A stretch of 5,455 nucleotides of DNA from CAZKFG01 sp964551985. Its GTDB lineage: Bacteria > Bacillota > Negativicutes > Acidaminococcales > JAISLQ01. Positions within the stretch are counted from its first letter, which is position 1. Each line of letters begins with the position of its first letter. The translations under genes were made by a program, and so were the position numbers. The notes under the pieces are model-generated. The model saw only the letters and a program-made list of their open reading frames with translations. It was not told the origin of the DNA and searched no databases. Below are positions 1 through 4,630 of this stretch, piece after piece. Where the stretch lies: the NCBI GenBank assembly GCA_964551985.1, contig CAZKFG010000079.1:1-5455 (forward strand), given 5' to 3'.

Positions 1-106
1 GTTTGGAGAGCTGTCCTATTAGTATTTCGTTTATTGCTCCAACTGTTAGTCCTTCGCCAAATTTACCACCATTTATTTCTGCCATTATTCCGCCGACGAT
101 GTCCAT
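1..106 (-). CDS. 5' end of an A/B-type pretoxin-toxin gene, cut by the window edge
   Basis: Reading down from an ATG at 106-104, the frame encodes MDIVGGIM, then AEINGGKFGEG, then a segment ending GQLSK, and runs off the window at base 1 (about 35 codons). It matches the N-terminus of toxin B (start 3647) almost residue for residue, with AEI instead of ADI. A second in-frame ATG at 85 (MAEINGGK) corresponds to the start used for toxin C. Neither ATG has a convincing Shine-Dalgarno sequence, as expected for a displaced internal fragment of a large exoprotein. Joined to the far end of the window through the shared 27 bases, it continues in frame into toxin A and would give a 304-residue protein. 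It carries only the conserved part, so the toxin type is unknown unless that join is real. Confidence 0.7.
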   Translation of the reverse strand, partial: MDIVGGIMAEINGGKFGEGLTVGAINEILIGQLSK

Positions 107-240
107 GGATGGACACTCTCTGAAATGCAAAGCATTTCTTTTCGAGCACAGGCAAGTGCCGCGGTGTCAAGGATGAGAAAGAGCGGCTTAGTCCGCACAA
201 AATAACTTTTTCGGCAGAGCCTTCTTTCCAGCCCATTTGT
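63..240 (-). pseudogene. Pretoxin remnant ahead of the left-edge cassette, frame-broken
   Basis: From about 240 downwards the minus strand encodes MGWKEGSAEKV in the same wording as the cassette B pretoxin remnant, then runs into the shared insertion (98-197) and ends at a TAA at 65-63. The conserved continuation, VGGIMAEINGG, lies in a different frame. Upstream homology begins abruptly near 240, just after the hairpin that follows immunity C, so only about 14 residues of the upstream pretoxin segment remain here, against about 100 in cassettes B and C. A 57-codon frame opens with ATG at 236 but reads partly through the insertion, so I regard it as a relic and not a gene. Confidence 0.6.
98..197. 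repeat. 100-bp palindrome-bearing insertion within the pretoxin coding region (long form)
   Basis: This replaces about nine bases expected between the codons for AEKV.. and VGGIM. It shares its two ends and core with the 61-bp insertion at 3639-3699: a TGTCCAT/ATGGACA inverted repeat at 101-116, the block AAGTGCCGCGGTG at 154-166, and GCGG/CCGC at 183-196. Unlike the other copy it has an extra 39 bases, including a 7-bp hairpin GAAATGC-AAA-GCATTTC at about 122-138. The net gain, about 91 bases, shifts the frame. It could be a REP-like or miniature mobile sequence. No target duplication is obvious. Confidence 0.5.
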
Positions 241-259
241 TATTATATGTTTTTTGTAA

Positions 260-299
260 AAACTAAGGGCTTATAAGAGAATTTATAAACCCTTAGTTT
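260..299 (-). terminator. 17-bp hairpin after immunity C
   Basis: Arms at 260-276 and 283-299 pair over 17 bp around a six-base loop. One pair is G-U in minus-strand RNA but would be C-A in plus-strand RNA, which supports transcription on the minus strand. The outer arm is AAACTAAGGG, a relative of the AACTAAAGGCAGA arm in the two other cassette hairpins. A short run of five T follows on the minus strand. It begins 31 nt after the immunity stop codon. Probably a rho-independent terminator with a modest U tract. Confidence 0.75.
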
Positions 300-330
300 A
301 TTTAATTAATTATATTGAATTTTTTCTTTA

Positions 331-897
331 TTAATAATATTGAGAAGAATTTAGTTCTTCTATCAGCTTATCTACATCTATTCCATTAGCTATAAGATCA
401 TCTTTGGTTGCTGGGATAGCTTTAGAAATTCTTCCTTTCCATTTTTTACCACTCAAATCTTCTGCATAACCCCACTCAGAACATTCTAATACCAAAATCC
501 ACTCATTAGTATCTATTGGTTGATACCAAACATATCTTAAATCACCTTGCTCAACGGGGCACTCTTTTGTAGAAATAATAGTTACCATCTTCCACAAATG
601 GGATGCTATTAGCATTGCAAATGTATCAAATTTACTAGGTCCTTCGGGAAAAGATAATTTGTAAGCTTTTTGACCTTTGAGAAAATCAACTACATATTTT
701 CTCGGTTCAAGTCCTATAAGAGTCCCTAGATTCCAGCGTTGCAAATCTATTTTTGCATTTTTAAAATATCTAACATGATCTTTTAACCAATAAACTATTA
801 CTTTATACTGTGTTATAAAATCAATTCGGTTTTCTTCCTTGTTAGCTTTTTCAGCAAGTTCATTCCATAATTTTGCTACCAATATTTTTTCTTTCAC
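331..897 (-). CDS. Putative immunity protein C (soluble, unrecognised family)
   Basis: This 188-residue protein starts with GTG at 897-895. The choice is supported by AAGGAG at 911-906, eight bases upstream; an ATG two bases earlier on the minus strand is out of frame and meets TGA at once. The gene lies 18 bp after the toxin C stop codon, the usual place for a cognate immunity gene in CDI and related toxin modules. I see no signal peptide and no strong membrane helix, so a cytoplasmic protein that binds an intracellular toxin is expected. Visible features are a Lys/Glu-rich N-terminal helix (1-25), an aromatic-rich stretch (YVWYQPIDTNEW, about 122-133) followed by LECSEWGY (137-144), and WKGRI near 153. 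It shares no resemblance with the immunity proteins of A and B. I do not recognise the family; the function comes from position only. Confidence 0.75.
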   Translation of the reverse strand: MKEKILVAKLWNELAEKANKEENRIDFITQYKVIVYWLKDHVRYFKNAKIDLQRWNLGTLIGLEPRKYVVDFLKGQKAYKLSFPEGPSKFDTFAMLIASHLWKMVTIISTKECPVEQGDLRYVWYQPIDTNEWILVLECSEWGYAEDLSGKKWKGRISKAIPATKDDLIANGIDVDKLIEELNSSQYY

Positions 898-905
898 ATA
901 TATTT

Positions 906-911
906 CTCCTT
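906..911 (-). promoter_or_regulatory. Ribosome binding site for immunity C
   Basis: AAGGAG lies eight bases before the GTG start at 897 and just after the toxin C stop. It decides the start codon and shows that the immunity gene has its own translation signal within the toxin-immunity transcript. Confidence 0.75.
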
Positions 912-915
912 TATT

Positions 916-1827
916 TTACGGTGCGGATACTGGGAATGTTGTTATTAGATTTCCCGCTTTGTCAGTAATTATTTTTATCCATGTAGTTGGCTGCCCTCCT
1001 TGATTTAAAGATGCCGTGCCAATTATTTGTCCAGTATTAACAACTCTCGTAAAAGAACCTTCTAGTTGTGTGGGAGAAACAGGTATTTGAACGGTACTAG
1101 ATCTTTGCAAAATTTCTTTAACTGTTTCTTGAGATACTGTAAATACAGATCTGTTATTTCCTACAATAGTGTTAAAATGTCCATCTACAACATGTTTCCA
1201 TCCTGCACTAACAGGGTTTCCGTTATTATTCAAAGGAGTAAACCTTGTAGCCTTTGTTGCAATATTAATCCTAGATTGGGCAATACCCGTAATTACAGTA
1301 GGTGTTGCAGCCACTTTAACTACAGCACCACTTGCTAATTTAACAATTATATATTCTCCAGCTAAAGCACCGCCAGTAGCAGCACCTAAAGCTATGATTA
1401 CTCCACCTGCAGTTGTTGAGGTAAGTTTAATGAAATTTTCCGCAGTCATTTCAGGTGCATCAGATACATAAAAGTTTCCTTTTTGATCAATAGAGTATAG
1501 TACATCGCCTGTATATATATCTGTTTCTTGTACTCCTGATCTTTTTAGAAATTCTCTAATTAGTGCTTGTTTTTCTTCTTCTGTTGTACATTTTGCAAGC
1601 CTTTCATCGAATTCCTTTTTGTCACTTTCATTTAGTGCATTATTCCTCGTCGCACTATCAGCAATAGAGCCGCCTTGAGTACCGTCTATTGTTATACCTA
1701 GTGTAGCAGATATCCAACGTAAATCCGAGCCACTTACACCATGTTTACTAAGTTCTGCAACAAGCAGTTTATTTATAGCAGCAGTTGACATTCCTTCGCC
1801 AAATTTACCGCCATTTATTTCAGCCAT
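916..1827 (-). CDS. Toxin C: pretoxin plus C-terminal RNase-like toxin domain
   Basis: The frame from ATG 1827 gives 303 residues, but it stays open upstream to 2145 (see the 1828-2145 entry), so this ATG is an internal pretoxin codon and not a proven start. Residues 1-65 are conserved pretoxin: MAEINGGKFGEG, then DLRWISATLG, then GGSIADSATRNNAL (52-65), which takes the place of the VENN motif before variable CdiA tips. Residues 66-135 are charged. Residues 139-175 are Gly/Ala-rich and hydrophobic, possibly an entry or translocation segment. From about 195 the domain shows GWKHVVDGHF (209-218, with H212 and H217), RVVNTGQIIGT (261-271) and ITDKAGNLITTFPV (287-300). A His-bearing N-terminal part, a beta-rich core and a terminal T-x-F-P recall BECR-fold, EndoU and RNase A-like tips. 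An RNase acting in the target cytosol is my inference, consistent with a soluble immunity partner. No catalytic assignment is certain. Confidence 0.75.
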   Translation of the reverse strand: MAEINGGKFGEGMSTAAINKLLVAELSKHGVSGSDLRWISATLGITIDGTQGGSIADSATRNNALNESDKKEFDERLAKCTTEEEKQALIREFLKRSGVQETDIYTGDVLYSIDQKGNFYVSDAPEMTAENFIKLTSTTAGGVIIALGAATGGALAGEYIIVKLASGAVVKVAATPTVITGIAQSRINIATKATRFTPLNNNGNPVSAGWKHVVDGHFNTIVGNNRSVFTVSQETVKEILQRSSTVQIPVSPTQLEGSFTRVVNTGQIIGTASLNQGGQPTTWIKIITDKAGNLITTFPVSAP

Positions 1828-2145
1828 TATTCCGCCAACTAGGGCATGTAGGGCTATGGAACGTGGGTCATCTTTTGCCCAGTTGTTTTTAGATATTATG
1901 TCTCCAACAATTGTAAACCCAATTTCACCAAATATTTTGGCTGCTTCTTGGTTTTCTAGGATTTTGTTTTTGTCAAAGATTGGGGTTAGTGGGTTGTTGG
2001 CATTTTTAGTGTCTCGGCTGAGGTCGGATAGGTCTTGGTCTTTGTTTTGGGTTATGGTTATTTCGCCTTGAGCGATGGCGGATTTTGTTGTGCTTTGGGC
2101 TTTTCCGTCACTTCTGGCAAGGTTTGGTGTGATGCCTTTGAATCG
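1828..2145 (-). pseudogene. In-frame upstream pretoxin segment of cassette C, without a start codon
   Basis: The minus-strand frame of toxin C continues upstream without a stop for 106 codons to a TAA at 2148-2146, and I see no ATG in it. It reads RFKGITPNLARSDGKAQ, then STTKSAIAQGEITITQ, DLSDLSRDTKNANNPLTPIF, FGEIGF and finally ALHALVGGIM. This matches the wording of the CdiA/haemagglutinin region just before the pretoxin domain (for example SRD..NANN.L.PIFD..K and GEIG in proteobacterial CdiA). With no signal or start it cannot begin a protein efficiently. It is best read as homology carried along with the module, suited to recombination into a full-length exoprotein gene. It starts within five bases of the preceding hairpin (2150-2180), so cassettes B and C abut. 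This is the only one of the three cassettes with an unbroken frame across the junction. Confidence 0.75.
1918..2104. repeat. About 187-bp direct repeat, pretoxin copy in cassette C
   Basis: This block aligns without gaps to 3769-3955, with about nine mismatches by eye (roughly 95% identity). It encodes the DLSRDTKNANNPLTPIFD region. Homology of this length could support recombination between cassettes or with a full-length exoprotein gene. Confidence 0.85.
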
Positions 2146-2149
2146 TTAG

Positions 2150-2180
2150 AACTAAAGGCAGAGTAAATCTGCCTTTAGTT
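2150..2180 (-). terminator. 13-bp hairpin after immunity B
   Basis: Perfect 13-bp stem, arms 2150-2162 and 2168-2180 (AACTAAAGGCAGA and its complement), with a five-base loop. It lies 36 nt after the immunity B stop. No clear U tract follows on either strand, so termination may be weak, or the hairpin may protect the 3' end or mark the cassette boundary. The same hairpin occurs after immunity A at the same distance. Confidence 0.6.
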
Positions 2181-2231
2181 AATAGTATTTACTTTTGTTC
2201 AACTATAGTTTTAACTTTAAATCTCAAAAAG
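2168..2231. repeat. 64-bp perfect repeat spanning immunity B 3' end and trailer
   Basis: Identical to 4018-4081. It covers one hairpin arm, the 3' trailer with the perfect palindrome AACTATAGTT, and the last codons of the immunity gene (the shared ending AKKLFEI). After a single mismatch, another 16 bases match. Confidence 0.9.
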
Positions 2232-2753
2232 TTTTTTTGCGATTTCAGGATTTTCTTTTCTGTATATTTCCATTTGTTCTTGTATGTCTTTGCACATTGT
2301 TTCGGATTGCTTATCGCTTATCGTATCAAAGTGAAAATCTGCAGCTTTTTTCATTTTAAAAGATAACATATATGTACCTCCTATATATAAAGCAGCTCCA
2401 AAATTATTAATTATAAAACTTATTTTCTTTAAATCGTTAAAATCTGCTTGTCTTCTTTTACGAAAGGGAATACCTAGACTATACCAATCAATACTGTAAT
2501 AGTCCAAAACTACTTTGTCTTTAAATAAATATACTGTATAAATATCTTTTTCATTAAAGAATAACACATACCTTAAGATGAGTAGTATGCTTAGTATCCC
2601 CCAAACAATAAATGAAATATCAGGCGTAATTACTCTTAAAGCTACAAAGCCGATAATCACTATTTGTATAAAAAGATAGATTAGTATATATTTTTTTACT
2701 TGCCCTTTAGAAGGAGAGTATATTTTGATTGGCTGTTCAGCTACATTATTCAT
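2217..2753 (-). CDS. Putative membrane immunity protein B (two TM helices)
   Basis: This 178-residue protein starts with ATG at 2753 behind AAGGAG (2764-2759) at five bases; the Shine-Dalgarno overlaps the toxin B stop codon. Two hydrophobic segments, about 22-41 (YILIYLFIQIVIIGFVAL) and 46-65 (ISFIVWGILSILLIL), form a likely hairpin in the inner membrane. A soluble beta-rich domain follows: KDIYTVYLF (69-77), DFNDLKK (104-110), FKMKKAADFHF (132-142) and a helical tail ending EIAKKLFEI. The plan, a helical hairpin followed by a compact domain, recalls small bacterial PH-like membrane proteins, but I cannot confirm that fold. It is clearly homologous to immunity A, most strongly in KDIYTVYLF and the last 45 residues. 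Position directly after toxin B and membrane location suggest it blocks a membrane-acting toxin. Functional assignment is inferred. Confidence 0.8.
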   Translation of the reverse strand: MNNVAEQPIKIYSPSKGQVKKYILIYLFIQIVIIGFVALRVITPDISFIVWGILSILLILRYVLFFNEKDIYTVYLFKDKVVLDYYSIDWYSLGIPFRKRRQADFNDLKKISFIINNFGAALYIGGTYMLSFKMKKAADFHFDTISDKQSETMCKDIQEQMEIYRKENPEIAKKLFEI

Positions 2754-2758
2754 TTTTT

Positions 2759-2764
2759 CTCCTT
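2759..2764 (-). promoter_or_regulatory. Ribosome binding site for immunity B overlapping the toxin B stop
   Basis: AAGGAG, five bases before ATG 2753, shares its AA with the toxin B TAA (2765-2763). Toxin and immunity are therefore translationally coupled or at least co-transcribed, with only nine bases between the genes. Confidence 0.8.
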
Positions 2765-3647
2765 ATTTCATTGCTTTACTTATAGCATTAATAAAACCAA
2801 TTCCTGCATTTTCAAGGAATATTGAGCCAACTGCAACATCAAAAGAACTCTTGCCCATTGATTGTAAAAGATGCGCATTTTCTTTCCAGTAGTCTTTATA
2901 TGCTTCCCCTACACCTTTCATTGCACGATTAGCAGAAACATATAATAACGCTTCTTTTGTTAAGTGTATACCCTTGTCAACAACAGGCGAATCATCAATA
3001 AATACTGTATATACTACTTCATTTGCCATTACTACTCGCGAATATACATTATATATTGCAGGGACTTTAGTTACTGCATTTTGTGTATCTGTTACTGTAA
3101 CGTATATTGCTGCAACATTTGCGAGTACAAAGGCTCCATCGTTTACTGTATCTTTAACATTACTATATATATCAGTTCTGAATTCTTGTTCTTGATTATA
3201 TATATTGAGTAAATGCATTGATTTGTATAAATCTACAAGTTGTTGTTTTTGTTGTGGCGTTAATTCGTTAACATCAAATCCCTGTTCTTTTAAATCGCCT
3301 TCCATATTATTTAACCAGTCTTTAAATTCTGATGAATTTTCATCAACATTCTCAAGATGTCTTTTAACTTCTTCATGGCTTAAGTTGTTATTAGCTGTCC
3401 CACTATCGGCGATAGAACCGCCTTGACCTGCGTTTCCGCCGACTGTTTCTGAGACTCCTGCGCCAACTAGGGCAGAGATCCAGCGCATTTGTTCTGAACT
3501 GAGGAGTGGAACGTCTTTGCCTTTTTCGTCTTTTTTGGTGAGTTTGGAGAGCTGTCCTATTAGTATTTCGTTTATTGCTCCAACTGTTAGTCCTTCACCG
3601 AATTTTCCGCCGTTTATGTCTGCCATTATTCCGCCGACGATGTCCAT
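2763..3647 (-). CDS. Toxin B: pretoxin plus unrecognised C-terminal toxin domain
   Basis: This frame gives 294 residues from ATG 3647; a second in-frame ATG at 3626 matches the start of toxin C. Upstream, the frame meets TAA within the insertion at 3639-3699, so it is cut off from its pretoxin remnant. Residues 1-90 are conserved: MADINGGKFGEG (8-19), SSEQMRWISALVG (50-62), GGNAGQGGSIADSGTANNNL (70-89), the last in VENN position. Residues 91-160 are charged and helical. The variable tip, from about 160, contains GAFVLANVAAIYVTVTDT (171-188, hydrophobic), a second moderately hydrophobic stretch at 196-217, EAYKDYWKEN (248-257) and FDVAVGSIFLENAGIGF (269-285). It aligns along its length with toxin A. 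Two hydrophobic stretches and a two-TM immunity partner suggest membrane insertion or depolarisation. I do not know this family. Without a signal or clear ribosome site it may be silent here. Confidence 0.8.
   Translation of the reverse strand: MDIVGGIMADINGGKFGEGLTVGAINEILIGQLSKLTKKDEKGKDVPLLSSEQMRWISALVGAGVSETVGGNAGQGGSIADSGTANNNLSHEEVKRHLENVDENSSEFKDWLNNMEGDLKEQGFDVNELTPQQKQQLVDLYKSMHLLNIYNQEQEFRTDIYSNVKDTVNDGAFVLANVAAIYVTVTDTQNAVTKVPAIYNVYSRVVMANEVVYTVFIDDSPVVDKGIHLTKEALLYVSANRAMKGVGEAYKDYWKENAHLLQSMGKSSFDVAVGSIFLENAGIGFINAISKAMK
3514..3596. repeat. Pretoxin direct repeat, cassette B copy
   Basis: Bases 3514-3568 are identical to 5401-5455 and bases 3542-3596 are identical to 1-55. The 27-base core (3542-3568) therefore occurs three times: at both window ends and here. 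It encodes INEILIGQLSKLTKKDEKGK of the pretoxin region. Confidence 0.95.
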
Positions 3648-3699
3648 TGATGGACAAGTGCCGCGGTGCCATGGATGGCAAAGAGCGGCTTAGTCCGCA
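3639..3699. repeat. 61-bp palindrome-bearing insertion within the pretoxin coding region (short form)
   Basis: The insertion lies between the codons for AEKVMM and VGGIM, where cassette C has an uninterrupted HAL. It holds three inverted repeats: TGTCCAT-TG-ATGGACA at 3641-3656, TGCCAT-GG-ATGGCA at about 3667-3680, and GCGG-6 nt-CCGC at 3685-3698, with the palindrome CCGCGG between the first two. It replaces about nine bases, a net gain near 52, and so shifts the frame. It also brings a TAA into the toxin B frame. Two copies in one window, with shared ends and differing length, suggest a small dispersed element; a recombination scar is possible. Confidence 0.55.
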
Positions 3700-3768
3700 C
3701 ATCATAACTTTTTCGGCAGAGCCTTCTTTCCAGCCCATTTTTTGTGCTAGATCGCCAACTAGTTTGAA

Positions 3769-3955
3769 CCCAATTTCACCAAATATTTTGGCGGCTTCTT
3801 GGTTTTCTAATATTTTGTTTCTGTCAAAGATTGGGGTTAGTGGGTTGTTGGCATTTTTAGTGTCTCGGCTAAGGTCGAATAGGTCTTGGTCTTTGTTTTG
3901 GGTTATGGTTATTTCGCCTTCTGCGATGGCGGATTTTGTTGTGCTTTCGGCTTTT
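3769..3955. repeat. About 187-bp direct repeat, pretoxin copy in cassette B
   Basis: Partner of 1918-2104, about 95% identical without gaps. It is much better conserved than the toxin or immunity regions, the pattern expected if recombination homogenises flanks while swapping tips. Confidence 0.85.
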
Positions 3956-3999
3956 CTTAACTTCCAGCGCGGTTTGTGGTTATATATTGGAGTAATTAT

Positions 4000-4030
4000 A
4001 ACTAAAAGCAGATTTAATCTGCCTTTAGTT
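4000..4030 (-). terminator. 13-bp hairpin after immunity A
   Basis: Arms 4000-4012 and 4018-4030 with a five-base loop, 36 nt after the immunity A stop. Compared with the hairpin at 2150-2180 one base differs, giving a G-U pair in minus-strand RNA but an A-C mismatch in plus-strand RNA. Pairing is therefore kept only for the coding direction. The U tract is poor, so it may be a weak terminator or a 3' stabiliser. Confidence 0.6.
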
Positions 4031-4081
4031 AATAGTATTTACTTTTGTTCAACTATAGTTTTAACTTTAAATCTCAAAAAG
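4018..4081. repeat. 64-bp perfect repeat spanning immunity A 3' end and trailer
   Basis: Identical to 2168-2231. The trailers of two different immunity genes are kept identical while most of the coding sequence has diverged, which marks a possible downstream crossover zone. Confidence 0.9.
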
Positions 4082-4630
4082 CTTTTTTGCGATTTCAGAA
4101 TTTTCTAACCTATATTGTTCTAACTCTTTGTTTATATCTTCTGCTATTTTTTCTGTTTGTTTATCTCCACGAGTTTTAAAAGAAAAGTCTTCTGCTTTTT
4201 TCATTTTAAAATATATTTCATAACTATTATATGAATACATTCCCGCTACTACTGGATAAATACCAAAGCGCACTGTTTTTAAATCATTAAATTCTATTAC
4301 TTTTATTTTTCTCAAAGTAAAAAATAGACATTCCCTATGATACTCAAAAAGTACTCTCTGGCGGAAAAGATATACTGTATAAATATCTTTTTTAGCAAAG
4401 AAATATTTATATCTTACAAAAGAAAAAACAAAGAAAACAAATAGCAAAAGAAAGCAAATATCCGTATTATACCAATCACCTAACCATTTATTAACAGCAG
4501 CTAAAGACAATACAAAGCAAACAAAAACATTTTGAGAAATAACATAATACATTTTATATTTATAGACCTGATTTTCTGATGGTAAATAGACCTTTATTGC
4601 ATTAGCAACGTTGATTTTTTTACAATCCAT
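4067..4630 (-). CDS. Putative membrane immunity protein A (two TM helices)
   Basis: I choose ATG 4630, giving 187 residues (MDCKKINV...), over an in-frame GTG at 4642. GGTGAT at 4640-4635 fits the downstream half of the extended Shine-Dalgarno at proper spacing, while GTG has only AAGG. The start overlaps the toxin A stop by 11 bases, implying translational coupling. Hydrophobic segments at about 26-46 and 56-73 form a probable inner-membrane hairpin. The soluble part has KDIYTVYLF (81-89), EFNDLKTV (113-120), FKMKKAEDFSF (141-151), then GDKQTEKIAEDI and the ending EIAKKLFEI. These match immunity B, whereas the TM region and the segment between the motifs differ, as expected where cognate specificity lies. 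Role by position: protects against toxin A at the membrane. The family is not recognised; a PH-like fold is a guess. Confidence 0.8.
   Translation of the reverse strand: MDCKKINVANAIKVYLPSENQVYKYKMYYVISQNVFVCFVLSLAAVNKWLGDWYNTDICFLLLFVFFVFSFVRYKYFFAKKDIYTVYLFRQRVLFEYHRECLFFTLRKIKVIEFNDLKTVRFGIYPVVAGMYSYNSYEIYFKMKKAEDFSFKTRGDKQTEKIAEDINKELEQYRLENSEIAKKLFEI

Larger units (their letters stand above)
3639..3999 (-). pseudogene. Pretoxin remnant of cassette B, separated from toxin B by a frameshift
   Basis: The minus strand from about 3999 downwards reads ...KAESTTKSAIAEGEITITQ, DLFDLSRDTKNANNPLTPIF, AAKIFGEIGFKLVGDL, then AQKMGWKEGSAEKVMM. It is about 95% identical at DNA level to the cassette C segment through GEIGF and then differs. 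After VMM the frame passes into the insertion (3639-3699) and ends at TGA 3597-3595, overlapping the beginning of toxin B in another frame. Near 3957-3967 it also appears to have lost a base relative to C (AGTTAAG against AGTGACGG), so the FKGITP end is degraded too. No start codon is credible. It is homologous flank, not an independent gene. Confidence 0.7.

Noticed and set aside
63..236. 57-codon frame starting MGWKEGSAEKV
   Set aside because: It is a pretoxin fragment that runs through the insertion and then out of frame through the next conserved block; there is no Shine-Dalgarno.
242..247. Perfect TATAAT on the minus strand just ahead of the left-edge cassette, and another at 3995-4000 ahead of cassette B
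   Set aside because: No TTGACA-like -35 box stands at suitable spacing in either case, and such hexamers are frequent by chance in AT-rich sequence next to hairpins.
1066..1471. Plus-strand open frames opposite toxin C, and others opposite toxin B (2964-3426)
   Set aside because: They lie wholly inside well-supported minus-strand genes, have unusual Cys/Ile/Tyr-rich compositions and no ribosome binding sites.
3575..4108. Long plus-strand open frame opposite the cassette B pretoxin segment (and a similar one at 1856-2071)
   Set aside because: Both are antisense to the conserved pretoxin repeat and resemble each other only because the DNA is repeated. The minus-strand reading matches known exoprotein wording; the plus-strand reading has no family signature or ribosome site.
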